The notes: generated by a model from the letters alone, not told the origin. A DNA stretch of 44,978 bases from Thermoplasmata archaeon (GCA_021821635.1 JAKACH010000006.1:1-44978), one strand, 5' to 3'. Shown: positions 1 through 7,127, counted from the first letter of the stretch. Numbers and translations: made by a program.

Positions 1-195
1 GGTGTTTCCAGTATTTAAGTTATTGCATCCGGTTGGCTTCGCACCTAAAATCAATTTTTTGTCTATTAGATGCAAGTTGCACCTAAATTTCATCAAGAAT
101 GACGTTTTAAGTGCAAGACCCTTCACTGTTATTCCTGATTTAGACCGATGAAAGATTGCTTTGACATTGAACAGATCCATTGATTTATTCTTCAT
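1..195 (-). CDS. Partial ORF running off the left edge, unknown
   Basis: Read from the raw sequence and absent from the ORF track. The minus strand is open from an ATG at 193-195 to base 1, 65 codons with no stop. An in-frame TGA lies about 30 bases upstream of the ATG. The conceptual product contains FNVKAIFHRSKSGITVKGLA. I do not recognise the family, and no membrane segment or metal motif is visible. It follows the interrupted membrane-protein remnant on the same strand. It may be a real gene 5' end, a decayed gene, or chance opening in a short AT-rich stretch. Confidence 0.3.
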   Translation of the reverse strand, partial: MKNKSMDLFNVKAIFHRSKSGITVKGLALKTSFLMKFRCNLHLIDKKLILGAKPTGCNNLNTGNT

Positions 196-237
196 CTTGA
201 GGGTTATGTTCCCGGATTCTCACTGATAAAACCCTCC

Positions 238-330
238 TTATAATTTTATGTTAGAAAGATACAATCTTGATTTGTTTCCTGCATGGATGGTCTTTCGATT
301 TGAAATGCCTATTTTTTTATTTCTATTAAT
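238..330 (-). pseudogene. Possible C-terminal remnant of the IS-interrupted membrane protein
   Basis: Immediately beyond the left end of the first insertion sequence, the minus strand is open for about 30 codons to a TAA at 238-240. The sequence is basic and polar (contains NRNKKIGISNRKT), which would suit a cytoplasmic tail after the transmembrane segments encoded at 1184-1375. Both pieces lie on the same strand and in the right order to have been one gene of roughly 95 codons. No clean target-site duplication joins them, so this is inference. Confidence 0.3.
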
Positions 331-345
331 AGGGCGTCTCACAAT

Positions 346-1113
346 TTAGCAACTGACGATTTTCATAATCTCCCTTGGCTTTTCTCCTGCTTCAATGTTT
401 GATATTACCATGAGATTGTATGCAATGGCCTTGAGGCCCATTGCAGTATCATAAGACCTGTTCCTGTTGTACCAGATGTTCTCAGCCCTCATGATCTCCT
501 CAAGTATGGAGAATGTCCGCTCAATTTCCCACCTGAGGGAATATAGTGAAGCGTATTCCTTCCTGAGATCGATTCCGATCTTTCGGTTCACTGACAACCT
601 CTCAGGAACAATACCTCTTCTCTTATTTGTGTCAATCACAGGAAGGGCATGTGTGTTCTCAAACACATAATCATAAGTGTCTGAGGTGTCATACGCTGAG
701 TCTGCAAGAATATGGGAGAAATTCCTCACCGAATCGATCATGTCCCTGGATACACGGGAATCATGGATGTTTCCTTTGGTGGTTAACCAGTCCATGACAA
801 GGAGGGAATCAACTGCTGCAATGGATTCCATTGAATGGAGAAAGGTGATTTTCCTGTTTATTGCATGGAGATCGATCATCCTCGCTCTCCTTGATAATGT
901 CTGAAATGATGGTATTTCCTTAAGGCCAATAGTTCTAAGATATTCCTCATGGTTGGTGAGGAATATCCTGGATGATCTGTATGAGATACTGAAGATCTGC
1001 AGTAACACAAGTATCTTCAGTATCTGTTTATCTGAGTACTTTCTCCTTCGATCATCGGGCGAAACTATATTGTCTATCACTTCCATAATCCGTGGGATAT
1101 GCTGTTCGGGCAT
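346..1113 (-). pseudogene. DDE transposase with 48-residue internal deletion
   Basis: This 255-aa product aligns end to end with the 308-aa transposase at 4820-5746, except that 48 residues after the first catalytic Asp (AVDS) are missing. The 5-residue N-terminal difference accounts for the rest of the length. The second catalytic Asp region (ADSAYDTSD) and the Glu region (RWEIERTFSILEE) remain. The frame is preserved, but the lost part of the catalytic core makes it very probably inactive. In the intact copy the lost block is bounded by near-identical sequences, ctggattcctt and gtggattccct, so slipped-strand deletion is the likely cause. Start at ATG 1113, inside a hairpin conserved in both copies; an in-frame stop lies just upstream. 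Confidence 0.85.
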
Positions 1114-1119
1114 ATCCCA
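1093..1119 (-). promoter_or_regulatory. Hairpin sequestering the transposase start codon (copy 1)
   Basis: A perfect 10-bp inverted repeat (TGGGATATGC / GCATATCCCA) with a 7-nt loop. On the minus strand the 5' arm contains the transposase ATG (TGGGAT-ATG-C). The second IS copy has the identical stem with a different loop, so the stem appears to be conserved. It would limit translation of the transposase mRNA; that effect is inferred from structure. Confidence 0.55.
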
Positions 1120-1140
1120 ATATTCTCATTTTGCTAATAA

Positions 1141-1160
1141 TGTTCGACATATGTCTGACA
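1141..1160. repeat. Subterminal palindrome of IS copy 1
   Basis: tgttcgacatatgtctgaca is an imperfect palindrome with a perfect core gacatatgtc. It ends 23 bp from the right IS terminus, the same distance as its counterpart in copy 2. It may be a transposase binding site or an operator in the transposase promoter region. Confidence 0.5.
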
Positions 1161-1183
1161 TTCAATAAAAGATGAGACACCCT

Positions 1184-1375
1184 ACCTATATAGGCAAACA
1201 AAAAAATCAGGGCTATTTCGCCCCCTCCAAATATGCCTATGAATAACCGCTGCAGCAATATTGAATCCTGAAAGAAATGTTGGCTTTCCAGATAAACTGA
1301 GAAAAGAGCCATGGATACGGAAAATGCCAGCATTATGTAGGAAATGTTTTTCAGAATTGCTCTGGAAGCTTTCAT
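1184..1375 (-). pseudogene. N-terminal fragment of a small membrane protein, interrupted by the IS
   Basis: The 107-aa ORF in the track runs from ATG 1375 into the IS. Only the first 64 codons lie outside the element. They encode a basic N-terminus, then two hydrophobic stretches (ISYIMLAFSVSMALFSVY and IALIFLFAYIG) typical of transmembrane helices. The remaining codons are IS end sequence. The probable rest of the gene continues on the same strand left of the IS (238-330). The family is not recognised. Confidence 0.55.
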
Positions 1376-1462
1376 CTACAACTTCTCATCATCCCTTACC
1401 CAGTTATTTACAAAACTATGGGATTTTAGTTTTTCTATTCCTGCGAATATCTGTTAGGCAGT

Positions 1463-2047
1463 TCAAATGCGTATCCTCATTATCGGCCTCTTAGGGGACC
1501 TGCGAGTCACTTCGCTAAATCCCGCCTCCTTGAAGGCACTGAGAATTCCTGTATAGGCGTAAGGGTCAGGATACCCGCCATTAGCCGTGTCGATTGGGTA
1601 TGCTTCAACCACTCTGGCACCCTGCGATTTTGCAAACTCAACCGAAGCATAAATCAGACCTGACATTACGCCTTGCCTTCTATGCCGTTTATTCACATAG
1701 AAACACACTATTGACCAGACTTCTTTGTCATCAACCGGTTTCAGAATCCTTGACCTTTCCAGAAGAATGAACTCACTTCTGGGAGCTATGGAACACCATC
1801 CAACTGGCTTTTCTGCAATATATGCAAGAATTCCAGGTGTTCCTCCATCAGACAGGATCTTATTCATCATCGATTTTCTTTCCATATTGCTGAGAGAGGA
1901 AAATCCAGTTCTGGTCAACCTGAAATATGTACACCAGCACCCACCGTATGCCCCTTTTTCCCCAAAAAGCTCCTGGAGATCATTCCAGTTGTCATGGGTC
2001 GCGGCCCTGAATGTAAGTTTCTCTTCGATGTTCCACCTGTATGCTGA
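1463..2047 (-). CDS. GNAT-family N-acetyltransferase, start codon unresolved
   Basis: The ORF track starts this gene at a TTG (1918), but the same frame is open for 43 more codons to 2047. That extra part encodes conserved family N-terminal sequence (THDNWNDLQELFGEKG, then GGCWCTYFR). The core has GILAYIAEKPVGWCSIAPR, RHRRQGVMSGLIYASVEFA (acetyl-CoA loop) and the C-terminal GFSEVTRRSPKRPIMRI, a GNAT subfamily with a conserved Cys-x-Cys near the N-terminus. No ATG, GTG or TTG exists between the upstream stop (TAA 2048-2050) and the conserved region. The gene therefore uses a non-canonical start, lost its start to a frameshift, or has a sequence error. The upstream glyoxalase ORF overlaps it in another frame. 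The substrate is unknown. Confidence 0.7.
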   Translation of the reverse strand, partial: SAYRWNIEEKLTFRAATHDNWNDLQELFGEKGAYGGCWCTYFRLTRTGFSSLSNMERKSMMNKILSDGGTPGILAYIAEKPVGWCSIAPRSEFILLERSRILKPVDDKEVWSIVCFYVNKRHRRQGVMSGLIYASVEFAKSQGARVVEAYPIDTANGGYPDPYAYTGILSAFKEAGFSEVTRRSPKRPIMRIRI

Positions 2048-2466
2048 TTAACAACCAGGATATAATAACTATTCATTGTACCGGAATTATTCAACAACAT
2101 CCTTGTTGTGATCCACTTTAAGCAGCCTTTGGAGCTATCCAGCAAAACAAACCTGTTATTCCAGGGATCCTGTACCACTGAGCATTTCCCAATTGGGATT
2201 TCAAATGGTTCCACCAGGACTTTCCCACCTGCTTCCTTGAATCCTTCAACAGCAGTGAGTACGTCCTCCACCTTGAAATCCACTTCAGGACAGTCCAGGT
2301 CTTCCTTAACCAGTACTATTTCTGTGTCAGATTCTTTCAGCCTGAGGCCCGCTTCAGTTTCATTTCGCTTCCAGACAATATCCAGTCCAAGTTTTTCATT
2401 ATAGAAGGATATGGCAGAATTCAAGTCCCTCACCTGCAGCCTGAGGCAGTCTACCTTTGTGAACAC
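1915..2466 (-). CDS. VOC-superfamily (glyoxalase/dioxygenase-like) protein with odd C-terminal tail
   Basis: Residues 1-114 form a single VOC domain: the beta-alpha start VDCLRLQVRDLNSAISFYNEKLG, GLRLKESDTEIVLV in the middle, and the closing VVQDPWNNRFVLLDSSKG. This is close to the usual 115-130 aa length. The last 69 residues resemble nothing and overlap the GNAT gene in another frame. A one-base shift after Lys113 would give a stop at once (TAA at 2118-2120), so the tail is probably a frameshift product, real or from sequencing. VOC proteins include metal-dependent lyases and antibiotic-binding proteins; the substrate cannot be read from the sequence. Start ATG 2466. Confidence 0.8.
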   Translation of the reverse strand: MFTKVDCLRLQVRDLNSAISFYNEKLGLDIVWKRNETEAGLRLKESDTEIVLVKEDLDCPEVDFKVEDVLTAVEGFKEAGGKVLVEPFEIPIGKCSVVQDPWNNRFVLLDSSKGCLKWITTRMLLNNSGTMNSYYILVVNQHTGGTSKRNLHSGPRPMTTGMISRSFLGKKGHTVGAGVHISG

Positions 2467-2625
2467 CCTGTTTCATGATTCTGCCTTATAAAATACTTGA
2501 TTCAGCCAGGATTGAAAGTGGCTTATCGGCCCCGTTGGATAGAATACGCCAATTGAACAAAATCTCAGGTTCACCCTGTAAGCCCCTTTCAGTAAGGCCA
2601 TTCCTCCGAAGACTATGTGGCAGGA

Positions 2626-3264
2626 TTAATTTATTTTCAAGTCCCTGACATAGGAGGGGAGATCCATTCTCCCCCTGTCTGTTTTTGAAACCTGAGGAGG
2701 ATCATTCCTGAGTGAAAGAGGTATCACCCCTGACCAGTAGGGCAAACCCAAATCTTCTGGATCTTCCACTGGATCGCCCTCCCTTTTCTTGCAGGAGAAT
2801 TCATTTATGTTCAACCTGAGGAATCCTGTGGATTTCAGTTCATTTTCTTTTGGTAATCTGCAATCAGCCCATCTCCCTTTAACCATTTTTTCCGTTATAA
2901 CTCTTGCAGCAGACATTTTTTCCTCTCTTCCTTCAACCGGTTCAGCCTTCCCAAAAATTACAGCAGATCTGTAATTCATGGAGGAGTGGAATGCACTCTT
3001 TGCTACCACAATACCGTCAAGCAGGGTTACAGCAATACAAACATCGCTTCCGTTGGAGAGCGTTTCATAAATTCTGCCCTTCACTGAAGCGTGCAGCAAT
3101 ACGGCGTCCCCATCCCTCGCAAAAAGCATTGGAATGTTGAAGAGCTGCCCGTCCTGTACCAAAGCGACATGGCAAATCAGGCTTTCATCAAGTATTTCGT
3201 GCAGCGTGTCCCTGTCGTAACTTCCCCTTTCGCTGTGTGCCCGTAATCTGGCGTGGTATTTCAT
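2626..3264 (-). CDS. Pyridoxamine 5'-phosphate oxidase-like FMN-binding protein
   Basis: 212 aa, matching the flavin split-barrel family (COG3467 / NimA-like). The visible order is an N-terminal helix (YDRDTLHEILDESLICHVA), a core strand pair (LFNIPMLFARDGDAVLLHAS), the SVKGRIYETL segment typical of the FMN-phosphate site, and the barrel strand NYRSAVIFGKAEPVEG. Such proteins bind FMN or a related cofactor and often reduce nitro compounds or quinones. The exact substrate is unknown. Upstream it is preceded by an AT-rich promoter region and is transcribed alone. There is a 159-bp gap to the VOC gene, in which I see nothing distinct. Confidence 0.8.
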   Translation of the reverse strand: MKYHARLRAHSERGSYDRDTLHEILDESLICHVALVQDGQLFNIPMLFARDGDAVLLHASVKGRIYETLSNGSDVCIAVTLLDGIVVAKSAFHSSMNYRSAVIFGKAEPVEGREEKMSAARVITEKMVKGRWADCRLPKENELKSTGFLRLNINEFSCKKREGDPVEDPEDLGLPYWSGVIPLSLRNDPPQVSKTDRGRMDLPSYVRDLKIN

Positions 3265-3406
3265 ATGAACAGACTGAGAAGATCAATATAGGAAAATACA
3301 TTTCGTTTTTACCCTTCTTTTTTTCCGGACCTGTTCTAGCTCATTTGCTCTTTTTCCTGGTCGACCATTGATCTAATATACCAGTCAAACCATTGTGGAG
3401 TTGATT

Positions 3407-3982
3407 ATGTCGGTACACACTCCTTTTAAAAAATTCCCTGAATTTACAACAGAAAGGCTCTTCTTGAGGATGGTAAAGGAAACTGACACACCTTATCTTT
3501 TTGAAATCAAGGCTGATGAGGAAATAACTGCGAAATATGGCCGTGAACCCCATGCCAGTATTGAACAGACCTCTCGATGGGTTGACGAGATTTTGAAGGA
3601 CTATGTGGAAAAAAAGACACTCTCTTGGTCTATCACGCTGAGAGGAGAAGACAATCCCATTGGTTTTTTCACCCTCTGGAACCTGGATCTTGACTCTTAC
3701 ATGGCAGAGCTTGGTTACGAATTAAACAGAAAATACTGGAGAAAGGGCATTATGGTGGAAGCACTGAATGCCTTGATTGACTGGGCTTTCCTCGAAATGG
3801 GCCTTAACAGGATTGAAGCATGCCCGATGAAGATAAATACGCCATCAATTGGAATACTGGAAAAACTCGGTTTCAGGTATGAGGGAAACCTCAGGGAAAG
3901 AATATATTTTAAAGGAAAATTTGAGGACCAGCTCTATTACTCAATCCTTAAGTCTGACTGGGAAACAAGAAATAAAATGTAA
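3407..3982 (+). CDS. RimJ/RimL-type GNAT acetyltransferase
   Basis: 191 aa from ATG 3407. The ORF track begins four codons earlier at a GTG, but a GGAG motif six bases before the ATG favours the ATG. The protein has the RimJ/RimL layout: TERLFLRMVKETDTPYLFEI at the N-terminus, SWSITLRGEDNPIGFFTLW, AELGYELNRKYWRKGIMVEA (acetyl-CoA pyrophosphate loop), and IEACPMKINTPSIGILEKLGF with the family Asn. Members acetylate N-terminal Ser/Ala of ribosomal proteins or other amines; the target is not predictable. Its stop codon lies in a perfect palindrome shared with the convergent secreted-protein gene. Confidence 0.85.
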   Translation: MSVHTPFKKFPEFTTERLFLRMVKETDTPYLFEIKADEEITAKYGREPHASIEQTSRWVDEILKDYVEKKTLSWSITLRGEDNPIGFFTLWNLDLDSYMAELGYELNRKYWRKGIMVEALNALIDWAFLEMGLNRIEACPMKINTPSIGILEKLGFRYEGNLRERIYFKGKFEDQLYYSILKSDWETRNKM

Positions 3983-3995
3983 CTGAAGTTACATT
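3976..3995. terminator. Perfect palindrome holding both convergent stop codons
   Basis: The arms AATGTAACT and AGTTACATT flank a 2-nt centre (GA). The stop TAA of the acetyltransferase (3980-3982) and the stop of the opposing gene (3989-3991) lie symmetrically in the arms. It could act as a compact bidirectional 3'-end hairpin, though no oligo-T run follows closely, so a terminator role is inference. Confidence 0.4.
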
Positions 3996-4603
3996 GTTAT
4001 GTCAAAATAGAAGTCCACATACTCTCCAAACGAGTTGTAATTGGTATTCCCTGGAGGATAGGTCGGTATTGTGTATGTCAAACCGATGTAATACGAAACT
4101 TCATTTGACGGATATAACTGGAATGGGCCATTGTCAGTATTGTTATACAGCCTAACTCCGGGATTTGAAGTGGACTGCCATGTGTGGCTCATATACACGT
4201 GGACACTCTGCGTATATGTGTCGTTAAGGTAAGTCGTGCTTCCCATCTTGGCGTACTGGACTATCTTAACAGTGAAGTTTCCCGTTATATTTCCTGGATT
4301 TAGCATTTCAAGGATATTCCAGAATTCGGTATTTGTGGTCACATTGAAGTTAACATGAACCCTAAGCGTTCCTGTTAAGGTATTGTTAACCATTGTATAG
4401 TTCCAGGCAAATGTGGAACCTTTGTAAGTAACGTTTGATGGTGGAACAATAACGGGTGGGGGAACTACAGACTGTTCCAGTTTTATTAACCCCTGCCCAA
4501 GGATGTCACCTGATGCCTGTGGAGACATGATAAATATTGAAAGCGTTACTGCAATAATTGCAACGGCTATGCCTTTCAAACTGCTCCTCTTCCCGGGCGA
4601 CAT
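3989..4603 (-). CDS. Secreted, probably glycosylated protein of unknown function
   Basis: 204 aa with a Sec-type signal: basic start SPGKRSSLKG, hydrophobic core IAVAIIAVTLSIFIM, then an exported region. There is a short proline-rich linker (VVPPPVIVPPSN), then a beta-rich, aromatic and Asn/Thr-rich domain with many N-x-S/T sequons. No C-terminal membrane anchor and no catalytic motif are visible. The composition resembles other secreted proteins in this window (25216-26988 and 44349-44978), but I see no direct sequence relation. A structured inverted repeat lies 23-55 bp upstream. The second IS copy lies about 200 bp upstream. Confidence 0.7.
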   Translation of the reverse strand: MSPGKRSSLKGIAVAIIAVTLSIFIMSPQASGDILGQGLIKLEQSVVPPPVIVPPSNVTYKGSTFAWNYTMVNNTLTGTLRVHVNFNVTTNTEFWNILEMLNPGNITGNFTVKIVQYAKMGSTTYLNDTYTQSVHVYMSHTWQSTSNPGVRLYNNTDNGPFQLYPSNEVSYYIGLTYTIPTYPPGNTNYNSFGEYVDFYFDITM

Positions 4604-4625
4604 GTCAAATCACTGTAATGGCGCC

Positions 4626-4658
4626 GGGGATAACTGATGCTAATGCATCAATTTCCCC
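4626..4658. promoter_or_regulatory. Two-step inverted repeat upstream of the secreted-protein gene
   Basis: The inner stem TGATGC-taat-GCATCA is nested in an outer stem GGGGA/TCCCC, separated by internal loops of 4 and 3 nt. It lies 23-55 bp before the start at 4603, in the promoter or 5'-leader position. Operator or leader hairpin are both possible; function is inference. Confidence 0.35.
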
Positions 4659-4819
4659 TGTGCACAATAGATAATGAGATAAACGGTTATGACAGGATAA
4701 GAATAAATTATCCATAGCAATAGTATTTCCCAGTTCCTGGGCTGTTTGGCCGCCAATGCCAAAGAATGCAGAATGTCGACTCGTAAACAAAAAATAAAAG
4801 AAATAGGGTGTCTCATGTT

Positions 4820-5746
4820 TCAACAACTGACGATTTTCATTATCTCCCTTGGCTTATTTCCTGTTTTGATGTTTGATACAATCATGAGATTGTATGCAAT
4901 TGCCTTTAGGCCCATTGCAGTGTCATAATCCCTATTCCTGACATACCAGATATTCTCTGTTTTCATTATCTCTTCAAGGATGGACAACATTCTCTCTATT
5001 TCCCATCTGAGGGAATGCATGGAAGCATATTCCCTCCTGAGGTCTATGCCGATCTTTCGGTTCACTGACAATCTCTCAGGTACAATACCTCTCCTCTTAT
5101 TCGTGTCAATAACAGGAATGGAATGTGTGTTCTCGAAGATGTAATCATATATGTCAGAGGTATCATATGCTGAGTCCCCTAAGATATAGGAGAAATTCCT
5201 CACAGAATCCACCAAGTCATGTGAGACCTTTGAATCATGTATGTTTCCTCGGGTGACAATCCAATCCATGATAAGAAGGGAATCCACATCCATGGACATG
5301 TGGCACTTCCTGCCATATGACCACCCTTTTGTTGTTTTAGACCATCCTGATTCAGGATCTCTGTACTTGCCCCAGTTTTTTCTTCTAATTGCAGTGGAAT
5401 ACTTGCATGTATGTATCATGAAGGAATCCAGAGCTGCACATTCCTTTATTGAATAGAGGAATACAATCTCCCTGTTAATTGCATGTAGATCAAATAACCT
5501 TGCCCTTCTTGATAATGTCTGGAATGATGGTATCTCACGTATTCCTGTCATGACGAGATATTCCTTGTGGTTACTCAGGAATATTTCTGAGGATCTGTAT
5601 GAGATATTGAATATCTGCAAAAGGATGAGAATCTTCAGTATCTGGCGATCTGTATACTTTCTTATCCTAGTATCGGGCGAAACAATATTGTCTATGATAT
5701 CCATAATCAATGGGATATGCTTCTCCGGCATATCCCAAAATTTCAT
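4820..5746 (-). CDS. DDE transposase (IS4/IS5-like), apparently intact
   Basis: 308 aa. The N-terminal helical region (PEKHIPLIMDIIDNIV, YTDRQILKILILLQIF) precedes the catalytic core. Likely catalytic residues are Asp in AALDSFM, Asp in ILGDSAYDTSD and Glu in RWEIERMLSILEE, which resembles the Y-x2-R-x3-E region of IS4/IS5 transposases. The cysteine and lysine-rich insert between the first and second Asp (TCKYSTAIRRKNWGKYRDPE) is what copy 1 has lost. It would cut and join element ends. The true start is probably ATG 5731 (MPEKHIP), as in copy 1; the listed ATG at 5746 adds five residues and escapes part of the conserved hairpin. It is the only plausible source of transposase for both copies here. 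Confidence 0.9.
   Translation of the reverse strand: MKFWDMPEKHIPLIMDIIDNIVSPDTRIRKYTDRQILKILILLQIFNISYRSSEIFLSNHKEYLVMTGIREIPSFQTLSRRARLFDLHAINREIVFLYSIKECAALDSFMIHTCKYSTAIRRKNWGKYRDPESGWSKTTKGWSYGRKCHMSMDVDSLLIMDWIVTRGNIHDSKVSHDLVDSVRNFSYILGDSAYDTSDIYDYIFENTHSIPVIDTNKRRGIVPERLSVNRKIGIDLRREYASMHSLRWEIERMLSILEEIMKTENIWYVRNRDYDTAMGLKAIAYNLMIVSNIKTGNKPREIMKIVSC
5711..5737 (-). promoter_or_regulatory. Hairpin sequestering the transposase start codon (copy 2)
   Basis: The same perfect 10-bp stem (TGGGATATGC / GCATATCCCA) as copy 1, but with loop ttctccg in place of tgttcgg. The ATG of MPEKHIP is in the 5' arm on the mRNA strand. Identical arms with a changed loop point to selection on the structure, although the 5' arm also encodes protein. 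Confidence 0.55.
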
Positions 5747-5758
5747 TCAGGTAGATAA

Positions 5759-5778
5759 TGTTCGACAATTGTCGGACA
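5759..5778. repeat. Subterminal palindrome of IS copy 2
   Basis: tgttcgacaattgtcggaca has a perfect 12-bp core cgacaattgtcg and ends 23 bp from the right terminus, the same distance as the palindrome in copy 1. It is a likely transposase or regulator binding site. Confidence 0.5.
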
Positions 5779-5873
5779 TCTCATGAAAGATGAGACACCC
5801 TATCTATTAAATAAGTTTGATATAGCTATCATATATACGCCGGGTAGCTTGGAGCGAGCGGATAAATCATATT

Positions 5874-7127
5874 ATGCGACACACCATTGGTAATGGTTCC
5901 AGCAAAAGTTTTGATGCGCAGAACACGCTCCTGTTGGTTAATTATACGGTCTTCCTGTTCGTGTCTGCTGGTATAGGAATATTTGTCAATCTCTATCTCT
6001 GGATAAATTCCCTTAACATAACAGCCATAATTATCTACCAGCTGTTTGGAGCGCTCATGGTAATGCCAGGGTTCATGATAATGCTCAGGTATTCTTCCAT
6101 ATTGAAAAACGTGCAGGTTTATCGCTTTGGCATTCTAACATACATTGTTTTCATCATGACGATTATAGTATTGCAACAAAGATCAGGTGAATATGCATGG
6201 TTGCTCGGCGTGGAGTCTGGTACTGCCATAGGTTTCTTCTATGCAGGATATAATTCTCTCACTTACCAGAAAGTTTCCCATAATACCAGGATTCTATTCA
6301 ACTCATGGAGGAGTTTTCTTTCTAATTTATCAGGCATTCTTGCACCGCTTCTTTTAGGCTCGATCATCGTGGTGTTCAAGGAGCATATCGGTTACCTCCT
6401 TGACTATCTTATTCTCCTGGCAGTACTGGTTTATGAGCTATATCAATCAAGGAAGATATTGGGAACAAACCACCTTGGCAGGCTTAAGTTGAGGCTCTCC
6501 TTCAGTATTCCCTTCAGGAATGTCAGATATCCTCCTATCGCATTTGCCGATTTCTTCTGGAGCATGTCCGGGGTTTTAAGATCGATTGTGCTGACTGTAT
6601 TTGTCTATGTTGTTTCAGGCTCAACGCTCATAGTAAGTGTATTCTGGGTCATAGTTGCAGTTTCACAGACATTTGGTTCATTCTATGCAAGAAAGCACCT
6701 TCATGCCCGCCTGGTCTCGTTGTCGGGATTCTCTAATCTTCTCAATCTACTCGGCTCGATTGGCATAGTCCTTTATTATAATGATGTGTTCCTGATCCTG
6801 TTCGGCTTAATATATGGGGTTTCTAATTCTATATTGGGAGTAACTTACTCAACAGCCGCGATGGACGTCATAGACACTGATCCTATGCCCGGTGAGAATC
6901 AATACCATTACATAATACTTAGAGAATACATACTTCTTTTTGCGCGGCTCTCGGGTATATTTGTCACCCTGTTTGTCATTAACAGCGTGAGGCTTCAGTT
7001 GGCAATCCATTCTTTGATAATTGTAGCTTCTTTGTTTGCCATTATTGCATGGTTTGCCGTTTCAGCATTCTATAAACCAGATTTAGTCGGTAATAACGAA
7101 ATTATATCGATGACCCGCGGATCATGA
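5874..7127 (+). CDS. MFS-type multi-pass membrane transporter
   Basis: 417 aa with roughly 11-12 hydrophobic segments spread along the whole length, such as LLVNYTVFLFVSAGIGIFVN near the start and LIIVASLFAIIAWFAVSAFY at the end. The gap between the two six-helix halves (YQSRKILGTNHLGRLKLRLS) is basic, as in major facilitator proteins. The segment QRSGEYAWLLGVESGTAIGF lies around helices 4-5. Transported substrate and direction are not predictable. A TATA-like CATATATAC lies about 40 bp upstream and a GGAG-like motif about 20 bp upstream of ATG 5874. The second IS ends 72 bp upstream but leaves the promoter intact. Transcribed alone. Confidence 0.8.
   Translation: MRHTIGNGSSKSFDAQNTLLLVNYTVFLFVSAGIGIFVNLYLWINSLNITAIIIYQLFGALMVMPGFMIMLRYSSILKNVQVYRFGILTYIVFIMTIIVLQQRSGEYAWLLGVESGTAIGFFYAGYNSLTYQKVSHNTRILFNSWRSFLSNLSGILAPLLLGSIIVVFKEHIGYLLDYLILLAVLVYELYQSRKILGTNHLGRLKLRLSFSIPFRNVRYPPIAFADFFWSMSGVLRSIVLTVFVYVVSGSTLIVSVFWVIVAVSQTFGSFYARKHLHARLVSLSGFSNLLNLLGSIGIVLYYNDVFLILFGLIYGVSNSILGVTYSTAAMDVIDTDPMPGENQYHYIILREYILLFARLSGIFVTLFVINSVRLQLAIHSLIIVASLFAIIAWFAVSAFYKPDLVGNNEIISMTRGS

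Larger units (their letters stand above)
331..1183 (-). mobile_element. Insertion sequence copy 1, 853 bp internal-deletion derivative (IS4/IS5-like)
   Basis: The ends are imperfect terminal inverted repeats, agggcgtctcac at 331-342 and atgagacaccct at 1172-1183 (10 of 12 positions match after reverse complementing). The element carries one transposase ORF. It is the same element as 4805-5801 but exactly 144 bp shorter, and the whole difference is one in-frame deletion in the transposase. The two copies have otherwise drifted apart clearly at DNA and protein level, so this is not a recent duplicate. No convincing target-site duplication is visible. It sits inside a small membrane-protein gene. 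Confidence 0.9.
4805..5801 (-). mobile_element. Insertion sequence copy 2, full-length 997 bp (IS4/IS5-like)
   Basis: The terminal inverted repeats are perfect over 12 bp (agggtgtctcat at 4805-4816 and its complement at 5790-5801) and extend to about 14 bp if the flanking at/ta is counted. It carries one intact DDE transposase on the minus strand. It shares internal sequence, the start-codon hairpin and the subterminal palindrome with copy 1, and is longer by exactly the 144-bp block missing there. No obvious target-site duplication is visible. It lies between the secreted-protein promoter and the MFS transporter promoter, interrupting no gene I can identify. Confidence 0.92.

Noticed and set aside
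4605-4826. 73-aa ORF between the secreted protein and IS copy 2
   Set aside because: It begins within the IS end and has no domain or conserved pattern; probably chance.
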